Part shown: one piece after another, positions 8,682 to 17,636 of the stretch
How the letters are laid out: the number at the start of each line of letters is the position of its first letter
Numbering within the stretch: position 1 is the first letter of the stretch
NCBI RefSeq assembly: GCF_016863275.1
Contig: NZ_BOOO01000027.1
Coordinates: 62,001-126,000 of the forward strand
Direction of reading: 5' to 3'
DNA length: 64,000 bases
Source of the DNA: Planotetraspora mira
GTDB lineage: Bacteria > Actinomycetota > Actinomycetes > Streptosporangiales > Streptosporangiaceae
Made by a program: the position numbers and the translations under genes
Notes under the pieces: generated by a model
Databases searched by the model: none
What the model was told of the DNA's origin: nothing
Seen by the model: only the letters and a program-made list of their open reading frames with translations

Positions 8682-9364
8682 CAGACCCTCTCCCCGTGGG
8701 CGTGCTCATCGTCGACGACGACCCCCTGGTGCGGGCCGGCCTGACGATGATGCTCGGCGGCGCGTCCGACATCCGCGTGGTCGCCGAAGCGGGCGACGGC
8801 ACCCAAGTGTTGCCCCTCGTCGACCTTCACGGCCCCGACGTGGTGCTGATGGACATCCGGATGCCCGCGATGGACGGGCTCTCCGCCACCGAGGCCCTGC
8901 GGGCGCGCCCGCACGCGCCCGAGGTCGTCGTCCTGACCACCTTCGACGCCGACGAGCACGTCCTTCGCGCCCTGCGCGCCGGGGCGGCCGGATTCCTCCT
9001 CAAGGACACCCCGCCCGACGAGATCGTGGCCGCGGTGCGCCAGGTCGCCAAGGGCCACCCCGTGCTCTCCCCGGCGGTGACCCGGCGCCTCATCGCCCGG
9101 GTCGCCGACTCCGGCCAGGACCGGCGGCGCGCCGACGCCGGGCGGCGCCTCGCGCGTCTCAACGACCGCGAACGCGAGGTGGCCGTCGCGGTCGGCGAAG
9201 GCAGATCCAACGCGCAGATCGCCGCCGTCCTCTATCTCGGCGTGCCCACGGTCAAGACACACGTGTCGAGCATCCTCACCAAGCTCGGGCTCAACAACCG
9301 CGTGCAGATCGCCCTGCTGGTCCACGACGCCGGCCTCCTCGACGAGCAGGACGCGGCCGGTTAA
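8678..9364 (+). CDS. LuxR/NarL-family response regulator
   Basis: 228-aa partner of the histidine kinase. Receiver domain (residues 1-120) with acidic pocket VDDD near 12-15, phosphoacceptor Asp in VVLMDIRMPAMDG (about 58) and the switch/lysine region FLLKDTPP (about 108). A C-terminal GerE-type helix-turn-helix (about 160-222) has the motif LNDREREVAVAVGEGRSNAQIAAVLYLG, where the usual LTxRE is LNDRE. It starts at ATG 8678 within the kinase stop (ATGA overlap); longer in-frame upstream sequence belongs to the kinase gene. Regulates unknown promoters, possibly the divergent membrane protein gene. Confidence 0.93.
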   Translation: MTDPLPVGVLIVDDDPLVRAGLTMMLGGASDIRVVAEAGDGTQVLPLVDLHGPDVVLMDIRMPAMDGLSATEALRARPHAPEVVVLTTFDADEHVLRALRAGAAGFLLKDTPPDEIVAAVRQVAKGHPVLSPAVTRRLIARVADSGQDRRRADAGRRLARLNDREREVAVAVGEGRSNAQIAAVLYLGVPTVKTHVSSILTKLGLNNRVQIALLVHDAGLLDEQDAAG

Positions 9365-9475
9365 TCGATCGACGTGGCGTGCCGCGGGCCGGTATTCTCC
9401 CTGGTCGTGCAGGAAATCGATGCGGAAATCAAGGCAGATGTCGACCAGAACCGCGGCAGGCCGCTTCCGGCGGAC

Positions 9476-10306
9476 ATGCCCATCCGCCGGCTCGGCATCG
9501 ACGACCTCCCCGACTGCATGCTGCTGGCGCAGGACCGCGAGTGGCTGAGCGAAGAGCACAGATGGCGCCTGCTGTTCGATGTGGGCGAGGTCTACGGCAT
9601 CGACGCCCCCGGCGGCGGGCTGGCCGGGGCGGTGGTGTCGAGCCGGTACGGCACGGGGATCGCCGCGATCGGCATGATGCTCGTCGCGCGCGAACACGAA
9701 CGCCGGGGCCTCGGCAGGCGGCTCATGACGCACGCACTCGACCGGAGCGGCACGGCAAGCGTCTGGCTGAGCGCCACCAACTACGGGCGCCCCCTCTACG
9801 AACGCCTGGGCTTTCGCACCATCGGCCATTGCAGCGCGTACACGGGGTCGTTCCGCTCCTTGCGCTCGGACCCGGCCCGGCCCGTGTCGCGCCCGATGGC
9901 CGCCGCCGACCTCCCCGCGGTGCTCGCTCTGGACGCCGAGGTGTGCGGCGTGCCGCGCACCGAACTCGTCACCCGGCTGCCCGCGTTCTGCACGTCGCTG
10001 CGAGTCGTGGAAGGGCCCTCGGGCATCACGGGGTACGGCGGTGCCTGGCGCAACGAGAGCGTCACCGCGCTCGGACCACTGATCGCCGGTGACGAGCCGA
10101 CGGCCTTGGCGCTGCTGTCCGACCTGGCGACGGAGGCCGAGGGCACGCTGCGCGTCGACGTGGAGCACCGATGGCCGGCCCTGATCGACTGGGCCGTGGA
10201 ACACGGCCTCAGCCGGGCGTTCACGACGGCCGTCATGATTCGCGGCGCGGACCTGCCCGGCGACCGGGACCGGTTGTTCCTCCCGGCGGCGCTCGCTCTC
10301 GGCTGA
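9476..10306 (+). CDS. GNAT-family N-acetyltransferase, double domain
   Basis: 276-aa protein with an N-terminal GNAT domain (residues 1-135) whose acetyl-CoA loop reads VAREHERRGLGRRLM and whose late strand motif is GRPLYERLGFRTIGH, followed by a second degenerate GNAT-like half (about 145-270) as in the Eis-like/YitF double-GNAT group. The acceptor is not predictable. The start was placed at ATG 9476 because homology to GNAT folds begins there (MPIRRLGIDDLPDC); in-frame GTG codons at 9374 and 9407 would add 23-34 residues without a convincing ribosome binding site. It follows the two-component genes by about 110 bp. Confidence 0.8.
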   Translation: MPIRRLGIDDLPDCMLLAQDREWLSEEHRWRLLFDVGEVYGIDAPGGGLAGAVVSSRYGTGIAAIGMMLVAREHERRGLGRRLMTHALDRSGTASVWLSATNYGRPLYERLGFRTIGHCSAYTGSFRSLRSDPARPVSRPMAAADLPAVLALDAEVCGVPRTELVTRLPAFCTSLRVVEGPSGITGYGGAWRNESVTALGPLIAGDEPTALALLSDLATEAEGTLRVDVEHRWPALIDWAVEHGLSRAFTTAVMIRGADLPGDRDRLFLPAALALG

Positions 10307-10391
10307 CCCGCGCCGAGTCGCGCCGACCCGTGCCACGCGGGCCGGCGGGCCCTGGAGGCCGAGCCGTACCGCGTGCCGTGCCGCGTCCGGT

Positions 10392-11480
10392 TCACGAGGC
10401 GAACCGGACCTCGCGGACATCGGCCTCAGGGGCCGCGAAGGCGGCGAGCGCCGCGCCCTCCTCGGCCAGCGCGCCGGCGTCCTCGTCCGACGGCTTTGCG
10501 AACGGGCGGATCGTCAGCGTCGCCGTCCCGCGCTGGACGGCGAGCGTCCACGTCCCGGCTGTGAATCCGTCGAGGAGGATGAGCCGGGGCATGGGCCCGT
10601 GGGCGTCGAAGTTCTGCTCCCGATAGGAATCGGTCACCACTCGCGACCTGTCGGCGTGGGAGAGCAGGAGATTGTCGAAGTCGTACAGGAAACGGACCGG
10701 CGCGGGGGTCTCCGGATCGGGCCGGGGAGCGTCCGGCAGGTCGAACAACTCGACCCCGTTCTCGTCCTTGAAGGTGACCAGGCGCGGCCGCAGCCGCTCC
10801 GCCATCTCGGACAACCTCGTCAGCCCCGACCAGGTCTGCATGTCACGCACGCTCGCCGGGCCGAACGCGCCCAGATAACGCAGGAGCATCTCCTCCACCG
10901 GGTAGTCGCCGCGAAGCGGCTCCCCGAGCCAGGCCTCGGCCGAGGCGTGCCTGGCTGAGCCGCTCGCGCCCCAGACCCCACGAGGGGGCACCTGGACCAG
11001 CGGCAACGCGGCGCGCACAGTCTGCGCGAGCGCCGCCTGGTCGTGGCCCGGCCATCGCTCACCGAGGACTCTGCCGAGCTCGCTGAAGGTCCGCGGCCTC
11101 TCCTCGACCGCCTGCCTGCCCGCCAGCGCGAGCTCGCCGGGGTCGATCCCGGCGACGCCCCTGCCGAAGACCGCTCGCGTGCTCCGCTCGATCACCGGCT
11201 GCAGCAGCGGGCGAATCCTGAGGGCGTCCCGCGCCGTGACCAGATGGATCGTCGAGCGCATGAGCGCCATGCGAACGGCCTGCCGCTCGGTGAGCAGGGC
11301 GGACACCTCCGCGGGGTCGAAGCCGGCCAGCCGGGTCCACAGGCCGGCGTACCAGGTGTGCGGGGTCTGGGCCTGGAGGCCCACCAGGTGCTCGATCGCC
11401 TCGTGGGCCGTCAGTCGGTGGCGGCGCAGCAGGAGTTGCCGCTCGAGGGTGGCGCGGTTGAGGGCGCGGCGGCTCAGCAT
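10392..11480 (-). CDS. Winged-helix DNA-binding protein (AlkZ/YcaQ-like, HTH_42)
   Basis: 362-aa member of the HTH_42 superfamily that includes the DNA glycosylases AlkZ and YcaQ. Near the N-terminus it has VGLQAQTPHTWYAGLWTRL, which fits the QxQ catalytic motif reported for the actinobacterial AlkZ-like branch (YcaQ has QxD); the C-terminal part ends in a beta-barrel-like FDNLLLSHADRSRVV ... LDGFTAGTW block typical of the family. A role in excision of alkylated or cross-linked bases is possible but many members are uncharacterised. It begins MLSRRALNRATLERQLLL at ATG 11480 and is divergent from a truncated YafY-type regulator, which may once have controlled it. Confidence 0.82.
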   Translation of the reverse strand: MLSRRALNRATLERQLLLRRHRLTAHEAIEHLVGLQAQTPHTWYAGLWTRLAGFDPAEVSALLTERQAVRMALMRSTIHLVTARDALRIRPLLQPVIERSTRAVFGRGVAGIDPGELALAGRQAVEERPRTFSELGRVLGERWPGHDQAALAQTVRAALPLVQVPPRGVWGASGSARHASAEAWLGEPLRGDYPVEEMLLRYLGAFGPASVRDMQTWSGLTRLSEMAERLRPRLVTFKDENGVELFDLPDAPRPDPETPAPVRFLYDFDNLLLSHADRSRVVTDSYREQNFDAHGPMPRLILLDGFTAGTWTLAVQRGTATLTIRPFAKPSDEDAGALAEEGAALAAFAAPEADVREVRFAS

Positions 11481-11571
11481 GTGGGACGGATTTCGTCGCT
11501 GTTCTCCATGCCTTGAACGGTAGAGGGCAGTTAGGAGCGTTTGATTCCTAATTGGTCGGCAGACTGGATCC

Positions 11572-11740
11572 ATGTTGGAAACCTCGGCGCGGTTGCTCCG
11601 CCTGCTGTCGCTGCTGCAGACACCGCGCGACTGGGCCGGGACGGAGCTCTCCGAGCGGCTGTCGGTGAGCACGCGGACCGTCCGCAACGACGTGGAGCGG
11701 CTACGCGCCCTCGGCTATCCCGTTCACACCCGCGACTCCT
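11572..11740 (+). pseudogene. Truncated YafY/WYL-type HTH regulator fragment
   Basis: From ATG 11572 the first 55 residues form a DeoR/HTH_11 domain, MLETSARLLRLLSLLQTPRDW followed by LSERLSVSTRTVRNDVERLRALGYPVHT, which is the N-terminus of a WYL-domain regulator of about 320 aa. After that point the frame runs into sequence that encodes, on the other strand, the C-terminus of the 828-aa membrane hydrolase, and stops at 11817. The WYL effector domain is therefore lost. The junction near 11740 looks like a deletion that joined two convergent genes. The fragment might still produce a small HTH peptide but is best treated as a remnant. Confidence 0.75.
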
Positions 11741-14210
11741 CAGACGGCGTCCGTCCGGCCGCGAGCAGCGCCGCCGCCTGGTCGACGGCCTTCCACAGCG
11801 CGGGGTCGTCCCAGTAGCCGGTGTGGCTGCCCACCCGGGGAGCCGGCTCGCCGTACCGGAACCTGCTGGTGGGCGGATCGGGTAGCTCGACGTCGGCGGC
11901 ACCGACCGCGACGGGTCCGCCCACGTAGTCGGTCAGGTAGTACAGGTTCTCCCACCGTTCCGTCCGCAGGCGGCTGAGCATGTCGTGGTTGAAGTAGGCG
12001 GGGAAGCCCCAGTTGTAGAGCTTGTGGACCGGAGAGCCGAATGTCACGAGCGACACCTGGTCGTCCGGGCTGCGGCGATCCGGCTGCGCGAGAGCGGCGG
12101 CCGCCAGCACCGATCCCTGGCTGTGCGCGGTGAGCAGTACCTGGCCGCCGTTGTCGTGCAACCACCAGATCCGGCGCTGAAGTTCTGGCACGGCGCGCTC
12201 GGCGTACGACGGCGGAGCGAACGGATGGTAGGAACGCGGCCAGAACGTGCCGACGTCCCACAGGACGCCGATCACCTTGCGCTTGGAGAGATCGCTCCAG
12301 CCGGATCGCAGCAGCACGATGAGGAACAGGGGGAGCGCCGCGGCGACCGTCGTGCCGAGGCCGATCATCCATGGGGGCGCCCCGCCGGCGACGCCGTCGT
12401 CCAGTTGCATGGACGCGACCAGGAACACCCCTCCGACGACGATGCCGGTGAAGAGCAGATCCAGGTCCAGGGGCGACCGCGCGATGCGCTGCCAGGCGGC
12501 CACCGTCCTGACCCAGGACCGGACGCCCAGCCAGTCGTGGACGGCCGGATCCTGCAGGGCGGGATCGGAGACGGTGGAGGCCACCCAGTCCGCGGGACAG
12601 TCGAGGGGCGGGGCGGCGTCCCGCTCCTGCGCGAGATAGGTCTGCCGGGTCCGCTCCGCGATCGGGCCGCTCGCGGCGCGCCAGATCAGGACGCCCTGCC
12701 AGAGCAGGAACAGCACCAGAATCGCCCCGGGAAGAAGGACCAGGTACGGCGCGAATGGCCGGATGACCTGGAACACGGCGATGACGGGCTCCTCGGGCGG
12801 AAGGAGGTAGTCCGTCTCCGAGTAGTGGATCGCGCCCACGGTGTCGGCGACTCTGATCAGCAACCCGAGCATGAAGACGTTGAGCACCCCCGCCGCGAGC
12901 GCCATCACGACGAACGGCGCCGCCCAGCGGAATCTGTCGTAGCTTCGGCGTGCCACCTGTCCCGCGAGGCCAAGCCCGACGGCGAGCACCAGCACGGCCG
13001 CCATGCGGACGCCGGTCAACTCCGCCACATCCGTGACCCAGAGCGCCAGCACCGTCGCCGCCACGATGGCGATCAACAGGAGCCATCCGCCCGTCCGCAG
13101 GTCCGTGCCGGCGAGCACCGCGAGGAGCACCAGTGTGAGAGTCGCGGCGACCACGCTGTTGGTGAGGTTCACAGCCTGCCCCATGCCAGGCAACTCGCCC
13201 TCCACGAAGGGCACCGCGGGCTGGACCCAGGCGAACACCGCTGACAGGACCAGTGCCGCCGCGGCGAGTCCGAGCATGGTGCCGGCCAGCTTCTCCGGCC
13301 ACCGCTTCGCCGTCTCGGCGACCAGCGCGACGGCCACGCCGGCCAGGACGACGCCGCTCAGCACCAGCGCGCTCATCGCGAGGGGTCGCTGTTCCACGTT
13401 CACGGTCGACCGTACGGTGTGGGCGATCAGTGCGGCCAGCATGGCGACCGCCGCCGCCAGATGCGCCGTGCCCAGCCGGGAGGTCGCGCGCCTGCCGTTC
13501 CAGAAATCCGGGTGTGCGAGTCCGGTGGTCAGCGCCGCCGCGCTGCGTGCGGGATCGGGCGCGGGAAGAGGGCCGCGGGCCGGTGGCCGCACCGTCTCAT
13601 ACCGCCCCAGCGTCCTGCGGGAGAGCAGGATCATGATCAAGATCGCCAGCAGGGGGACGGCCGCGGCGACCAGGATCCGCCGCCCGGGATGGTCCTGGAC
13701 GAACCCGAACTGGAGCCCGAACCCGTACAGCGGCCACGTTCCCACGCACTCGGCGCGACCGCCGCACTGGTATCCGAGGTAGTCGGCGGGGATCCAGGTG
13801 AGGAACAACACGGCGTTCAGCGTCACGGCGAGCGCCGCCCAGCGGACCGCCGCCCGGTAGAGCGCGAAGGTGCGTGGACGCTGCAGCAACCGGGACGGGA
13901 ACATCCATCCGGCGAGGTTCGCCAGCAGGAACGGCAGGAGCAGCAACCACAACACCCGGGTGCCGCTCCGCGAGGTCAGCCCGCCCCAGGAGTACGCCTC
14001 GATGTGGCGGCCCTCCCCGTCGGGCCTGCGGTAGAACCCCGCGATCGCGTCACCGCCGACCTGCTGGAGCGGATAATCGCCCAGCAGACTCTGCGGTGAC
14101 GTGCCGCCCACGCCGTGGAGGCGGATCTCGGTCACGCCGTCGGAGTGGGGCTCCGGCGGGACGAGTCCTGCCGCCGGGCCTGACACTGATTCCGTCTCGG
14201 ACACGGCCAT
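11724..14210 (-). CDS. Large multi-spanning membrane protein with C-terminal alpha/beta-hydrolase domain
   Basis: 828-aa protein. The N-terminus (about residues 25-75) reads VTEIRLHGVGGTSPQSLLG, resembling the first strand and oxyanion loop of an alpha/beta hydrolase (HGVGG). A long middle section (about 85-580) contains ten or more hydrophobic helices. The C-terminal region has a nucleophile elbow LTAHSQGSVLAAAAL and later LVTFGSPVHKLYNWGFPAYF, lipase-like features. So a split hydrolase appears to be interrupted by a membrane domain. No characterised homologue is recognised; lipid or ester turnover at the membrane is a guess. The ATG at 14210 has GGAGG 5 nt upstream. The stop lies inside the HTH fragment, so the extreme C-terminus may be non-native. 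Confidence 0.78.
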   Translation of the reverse strand: MAVSETESVSGPAAGLVPPEPHSDGVTEIRLHGVGGTSPQSLLGDYPLQQVGGDAIAGFYRRPDGEGRHIEAYSWGGLTSRSGTRVLWLLLLPFLLANLAGWMFPSRLLQRPRTFALYRAAVRWAALAVTLNAVLFLTWIPADYLGYQCGGRAECVGTWPLYGFGLQFGFVQDHPGRRILVAAAVPLLAILIMILLSRRTLGRYETVRPPARGPLPAPDPARSAAALTTGLAHPDFWNGRRATSRLGTAHLAAAVAMLAALIAHTVRSTVNVEQRPLAMSALVLSGVVLAGVAVALVAETAKRWPEKLAGTMLGLAAAALVLSAVFAWVQPAVPFVEGELPGMGQAVNLTNSVVAATLTLVLLAVLAGTDLRTGGWLLLIAIVAATVLALWVTDVAELTGVRMAAVLVLAVGLGLAGQVARRSYDRFRWAAPFVVMALAAGVLNVFMLGLLIRVADTVGAIHYSETDYLLPPEEPVIAVFQVIRPFAPYLVLLPGAILVLFLLWQGVLIWRAASGPIAERTRQTYLAQERDAAPPLDCPADWVASTVSDPALQDPAVHDWLGVRSWVRTVAAWQRIARSPLDLDLLFTGIVVGGVFLVASMQLDDGVAGGAPPWMIGLGTTVAAALPLFLIVLLRSGWSDLSKRKVIGVLWDVGTFWPRSYHPFAPPSYAERAVPELQRRIWWLHDNGGQVLLTAHSQGSVLAAAALAQPDRRSPDDQVSLVTFGSPVHKLYNWGFPAYFNHDMLSRLRTERWENLYYLTDYVGGPVAVGAADVELPDPPTSRFRYGEPAPRVGSHTGYWDDPALWKAVDQAAALLAAGRTPSEESRV

Positions 14211-14604
14211 CACGGCCTCCTGTTCGCCCGCCGATCGGCTGTGCCGTGATTGGACCACATGGAACGGTGCAACGCACGATATTCCTCGACATGATCTCCT
14301 GCGGTTCCCGAAGGCCGCCTCTATCACCTGAACGGCATGCCGTTGTGCTTCGTCCGCCGCCGAAACATCCGGAACCTACGGTGTCGGGACCGGGTCCTCC
14401 CGGACCGCATGACCGCTTGCTTCACGCCCTGGAAGGGAACCCGCGGGAGGACCTCGCCGACGGGGACGTGTCGCCGACGGCTCGCCTTCCCACGCCCGGC
14501 GATCGTGCCGCTCGGACAGTCGCGTCCTTTTCGTTTCTCACGGAAATCTTCAGGGATTCCATGAGAAACGAAAGAGCGCTCCTTGTATGAAATGGAGATC
14601 GATG
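14211..14604. other. Intergenic region of about 390 bp without a convincing gene
   Basis: Divergent region between the membrane hydrolase and the DinB-like gene. Short reading frames here have no ribosome binding site or family resemblance. The only clear structure is the 17-bp-arm inverted repeat at 14529-14573, listed separately. Confidence 0.6.
14529..14573. promoter_or_regulatory. Inverted repeat upstream of DinB-like gene
   Basis: Arms TTTCGTTTCTCACGGAA (14529-14545) and TTCCATGAGAAACGAAA (14557-14573) are complementary except for one position and are separated by 11 nt. The element ends about 30 bp before the DinB-like start codon and is markedly more A+T-rich than its surroundings. 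It may be an operator or a leader hairpin; no transposase or target-site duplication is seen. Confidence 0.55.
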
Positions 14605-15096
14605 ATGACCGATGAATCCCCGGCCGCCGCTGAGCGCAGGCCCGCGCTGGTGGTGACCGCGATGACCGACCACGTCCTCCGGCTGGCGGCCACGTGGACC
14701 GCGTGGGACGGCGTTCCCCTGCACACCGACGACGGGCGGACCTACACCCCGCACAAGGCGATCCGCCGAGTCTCCGATCACCTGGTCGACCACCTCGCCG
14801 AGATGGAGGCCCGGCTGGCCGGGCACGATGCCATACCCGATCACTGGCACGCGTCGGCGACCACGACCCCCGCCGACCTCGCCCCCTTCACCGAGCAGGA
14901 CCTGGATGAGGCCCGCAGCCGGATCACCCGCCTCGCCCAGATCTGGACCGACCGGCTGGACGCACTCACGCCCGAACAACTCGACCACTCGCCCGGCGAC
15001 GGCTGGACCTTCCGCCGGCTCGCCCTTCACCTGGGCGGATCGACCTACTACGCCGACGCCGTTGGAGCTCTGGTCCCGGCGGTGGCCGCCCGCTGA
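14605..15096 (+). CDS. DinB-like / maleylpyruvate isomerase-type fold protein
   Basis: 163-aa four-helix protein resembling the DinB/MDMPI superfamily: a histidine early in helix 2 (VSDHLVDHLAEMEARL), a central DEARSRITRLAQIWTDRLDALTPEQLDH segment typical of the DinB helix 3-4 linker, and a C-terminal histidine in RLALHLGGSTYYADA, so a metal site is plausible. Members include thiol-dependent (mycothiol, bacillithiol) transferases; the substrate here is unknown. ATG 14605 has GGAG 7 nt upstream; the adjacent ATG at 14602 is an alternative. It ends 3 bp from the convergent SDR gene. Confidence 0.72.
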   Translation: MTDESPAAAERRPALVVTAMTDHVLRLAATWTAWDGVPLHTDDGRTYTPHKAIRRVSDHLVDHLAEMEARLAGHDAIPDHWHASATTTPADLAPFTEQDLDEARSRITRLAQIWTDRLDALTPEQLDHSPGDGWTFRRLALHLGGSTYYADAVGALVPAVAAR

Positions 15097-15099
15097 CCG

Positions 15100-16566
15100 T
15101 CAGACGGGGTGCGGCAGTCGCGCCGCGGCCCTGGCCACGTTGCCCGGCATGCGGCCGAAGATCAGGCCGTGCAAGGGGGAGATGCCCCGCCAGTAGAGGT
15201 GGCCGAGCAGGCCGTGCGGGTGGAAGATCGCCCGCTGGTGGTAGACCGTCCGTCCGTCCTCCTCGTGGCAGGCGAGCTCCAGCCAGGCCAGGCCGGGCAG
15301 CCGCATCTCGGCGCGCAGCCGGAGCAGCGTCCCGGGGATGATCTCCTCCACCCGCCAGAAGTCGACCGCGTCCCCGACGCGCAGCCTGTGGGCGTCGCGG
15401 CGGCCCCGGCGCAGGCCGACCCCGCCCATGAGGCGGTCCAGCAGCCCGCGGATCCGCCAGGCGACGGGCAGGGAGTACCACCCGTTGTCGCCGCCGACAC
15501 CCTCGATGACCTGCCACAGCGCGCCAGGGGAGGCGTCGACGACCTTGCTGCGCTCATCGACGTAGAGGCTGCCGCCCGCCCAGTCGGGGTCCGTCGGAAG
15601 CGGGTCGCTCGGCGCGCCCGGCGTCGAGGCCGACGACCAGCGGGTGGAGACGTCGGCCTCCTTGATCCGCCGGAGGGCCAGATCCACGGCCTGACGGAAT
15701 CCGATCAGCCCTTCAGGCAGGTCGGGGACGTATCGGGTGATGTCGTGCTCGTGGCAGATCGCCTCGTTGCGGAGCGACTCCACGAGCGGCCGGGCGACTC
15801 CGGCGGGCACCGGAGTGACCAGCCCGACCCAGTAGCTCGACAACCGCGGGGTGAGCACCGGGACGGGAATGATCACTCGGGGAGGCAGGCCGGCGACGTC
15901 GGCGTATCCCTGCATCATGTCCGCGTAGGACAGGACGTCGGGGCCGCCGATGTCGAAGGCCCGGCTCACCTGGGCAGGCAGTGCCGCGCCGGCCACCAGG
16001 TAGCGCAGCACGTCCCTGATCGCGATCGGCTGCGTCAGCGTGCGCACCCAGCGGGGCGTGGTCATGATCGGCAGTCGCTCGGTGAGGTGGCGCAACATCT
16101 CGAACGACACCGACCCCGAGCCGATGATCACCGCGGCGCGGAACGCGATGGTCGGGACGCCCGAGGCGAGCAGGATCCGCTCGACCTCTCCTCGTGAGCG
16201 CATGTGGGGCGACGGCCTGGTGGCCGTGGTGAGGCCGCCGAGGTAGACGATCCGCCGGACGCCCGCCGCCTCTGCCGCGGCGGCGAAGACCTCGGCCGCC
16301 CGCCGGTCCCTCCTGGCGAAGTCGCGTCCCGATCCCATCGTGTGGATGAGGTAGTAGGCGACCTCGACGCCGTCGAGTGCGGCGCGGGTCTGCCGGGGCA
16401 TCAGCGCGTCCGCCTCGCGGACCTCCACCCGGTCGCGCCAGGTCTGGTCGCGCAGCCTGCCGGCGGCCCTGGCCATGCACCGCACCTCATAACCGGCGTC
16501 CAGTAGTTGCGGCACGAGCCTTCCGCCGATGTAGCCCGTGGCCCCCGTCACCAGACACCGGGTCAT
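15100..16566 (-). CDS. SDR-family NAD(P)-binding protein with C-terminal DUF2867 domain
   Basis: 488-aa two-domain protein. The N-terminal half (about 1-300) is an atypical short-chain dehydrogenase/NmrA-like Rossmann domain with VTGATGYIGGRL at residues 6-17 and the YLIHTMGSGRDFARRDR block typical of this subfamily. The C-terminal part (about 330-480) is a DUF2867/SRPBCC-like domain. The pair is common in actinomycetes and is annotated as an NAD(P)H-binding or epimerase-like protein, without proven function. ATG 16566 is preceded by GGGGG; an in-frame GTG three codons earlier is an alternative. Confidence 0.86.
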   Translation of the reverse strand: MTRCLVTGATGYIGGRLVPQLLDAGYEVRCMARAAGRLRDQTWRDRVEVREADALMPRQTRAALDGVEVAYYLIHTMGSGRDFARRDRRAAEVFAAAAEAAGVRRIVYLGGLTTATRPSPHMRSRGEVERILLASGVPTIAFRAAVIIGSGSVSFEMLRHLTERLPIMTTPRWVRTLTQPIAIRDVLRYLVAGAALPAQVSRAFDIGGPDVLSYADMMQGYADVAGLPPRVIIPVPVLTPRLSSYWVGLVTPVPAGVARPLVESLRNEAICHEHDITRYVPDLPEGLIGFRQAVDLALRRIKEADVSTRWSSASTPGAPSDPLPTDPDWAGGSLYVDERSKVVDASPGALWQVIEGVGGDNGWYSLPVAWRIRGLLDRLMGGVGLRRGRRDAHRLRVGDAVDFWRVEEIIPGTLLRLRAEMRLPGLAWLELACHEEDGRTVYHQRAIFHPHGLLGHLYWRGISPLHGLIFGRMPGNVARAAARLPHPV

Positions 16567-16776
16567 CGCCCCCACCCCCGAAGGGATGCATACCCGGTCA
16601 GAACAGGACTCTTCGCCGCAACGGGCATGCGCCGGTATGGGACCCGGTTCCGCGCATTTTCGCGAAAAGCGCTTTGCGTCAATCGCGGTCGCCCGAGGGT
16701 GACCGTGCGGCGGCGCGGATCGAGGGGTGTCCGCCGGTCGGAGTTCTCGGCTCGGCCGGCCCGGGATCCCTCTGGT

Positions 16777-17301
16777 TCAGGCGCCGGAAGGAGCGCCCGG
16801 AATGGCCGCGCCGTACGGCATGCCCGACGCCACGTACTCGTCGTAGAGGGGCCGCCACGGCTCGGCCGCCTCACTGTGCGGCCCGTCCACGGGTGCGCCG
16901 GACAGGTGCTTGCCGAGTTCGGCGAGGCAGACCGACCATCCGGCGGCGTTGCGCGCGGCGGTGTCCCGTGCCTCGAGGACGTTGATCAAGGTGAGCCGGC
17001 AGTGGTGCGCGTCGACCGGTTCGAGGTCGAAGCGCAGTTCGTCGCCGCCCCACGAGAAGGCCAGGCGCAGGGGCGGCTCGAACGCCAGGATCGTACCGGC
17101 CGTCGGCTCGGTGTTCGGATCGTCGGAGAAAGTGATCTTTCCTCCGGTGTGCGGCTCCAGTTCGACCCTGGAGGGGAACCAGTGGGCCAGTCCCTCCGGG
17201 GTCGCGACGGCCTGCCAGATCCGCTCGACCGGGTGCGCGTAGGTGCGCTCGAAGCGCACGGCGGGGCGGCCTTCGTGCTGGATGAACGTTCCGCGGTCCA
17301 T
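16777..17301 (-). CDS. SRPBCC (AHSA1-type) domain protein
   Basis: 174-aa protein of the START/Bet v1-like AHSA1 group: VRFERTYAHPVERIWQAVATPEGLAHWFPSR at 18-48 and the closing helix RNAAGWSVCLAELGKHLSG near 125-143. It is encoded immediately after an ArsR regulator with overlapping TGATG, the usual partner arrangement in which the ArsR protein and a SRPBCC protein form a small regulatory operon. Ligand and exact role are unknown. Confidence 0.88.
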   Translation of the reverse strand: MDRGTFIQHEGRPAVRFERTYAHPVERIWQAVATPEGLAHWFPSRVELEPHTGGKITFSDDPNTEPTAGTILAFEPPLRLAFSWGGDELRFDLEPVDAHHCRLTLINVLEARDTAARNAAGWSVCLAELGKHLSGAPVDGPHSEAAEPWRPLYDEYVASGMPYGAAIPGAPSGA

Positions 17302-17615
17302 CAGGGCTCCTTGGTGGTGTCGAGGTGATGTCCGAGGGCGTCGAGCCGGTCGTTCCACAACCGCCGGTACGGCGCGAGCCACGCGTCGAGCGCGGCGAGC
17401 GGAGCCGGGTCGATGGCGTAGACGCGACGTTGCGCGTCCTTGTGGACGCGCACGAAGCCCGAGTCACGCAGCACCCGCAGGTGCTTGGACGTGGTCGGCT
17501 GGGTCAGGTCGAGCTCATCGACCAGTTCGCCCACCGTGCGGGGACGCTCGCGCAGCAGATCGAGCATCGCGCGGCGGTTGGGGTCGATCAGCACGGACCA
17601 GATCGCGTCGGACAC
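17301..17615 (-). CDS. ArsR/SmtB-family transcriptional regulator
   Basis: 104-aa winged-helix regulator, starting V(GTG)SDAIWSVLIDPNRRAML, with recognition helix DLTQPTTSKHLRVLRDSGFV (about 42-61) and a wing VHKDAQRRVYAIDP. There are no metal-binding cysteines, so it belongs to the SdpR-like, non-metal ArsR group. GTG 17615 is the first usable start in frame; the upstream sequence contains a strong dyad at 17637-17660. It is cotranscribed with the SRPBCC gene. Likely autoregulated through the dyad. Confidence 0.86.
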   Translation of the reverse strand: MSDAIWSVLIDPNRRAMLDLLRERPRTVGELVDELDLTQPTTSKHLRVLRDSGFVRVHKDAQRRVYAIDPAPLAALDAWLAPYRRLWNDRLDALGHHLDTTKEP

Positions 17616-17636
17616 TCCCTTAACATGCCACAGCCG

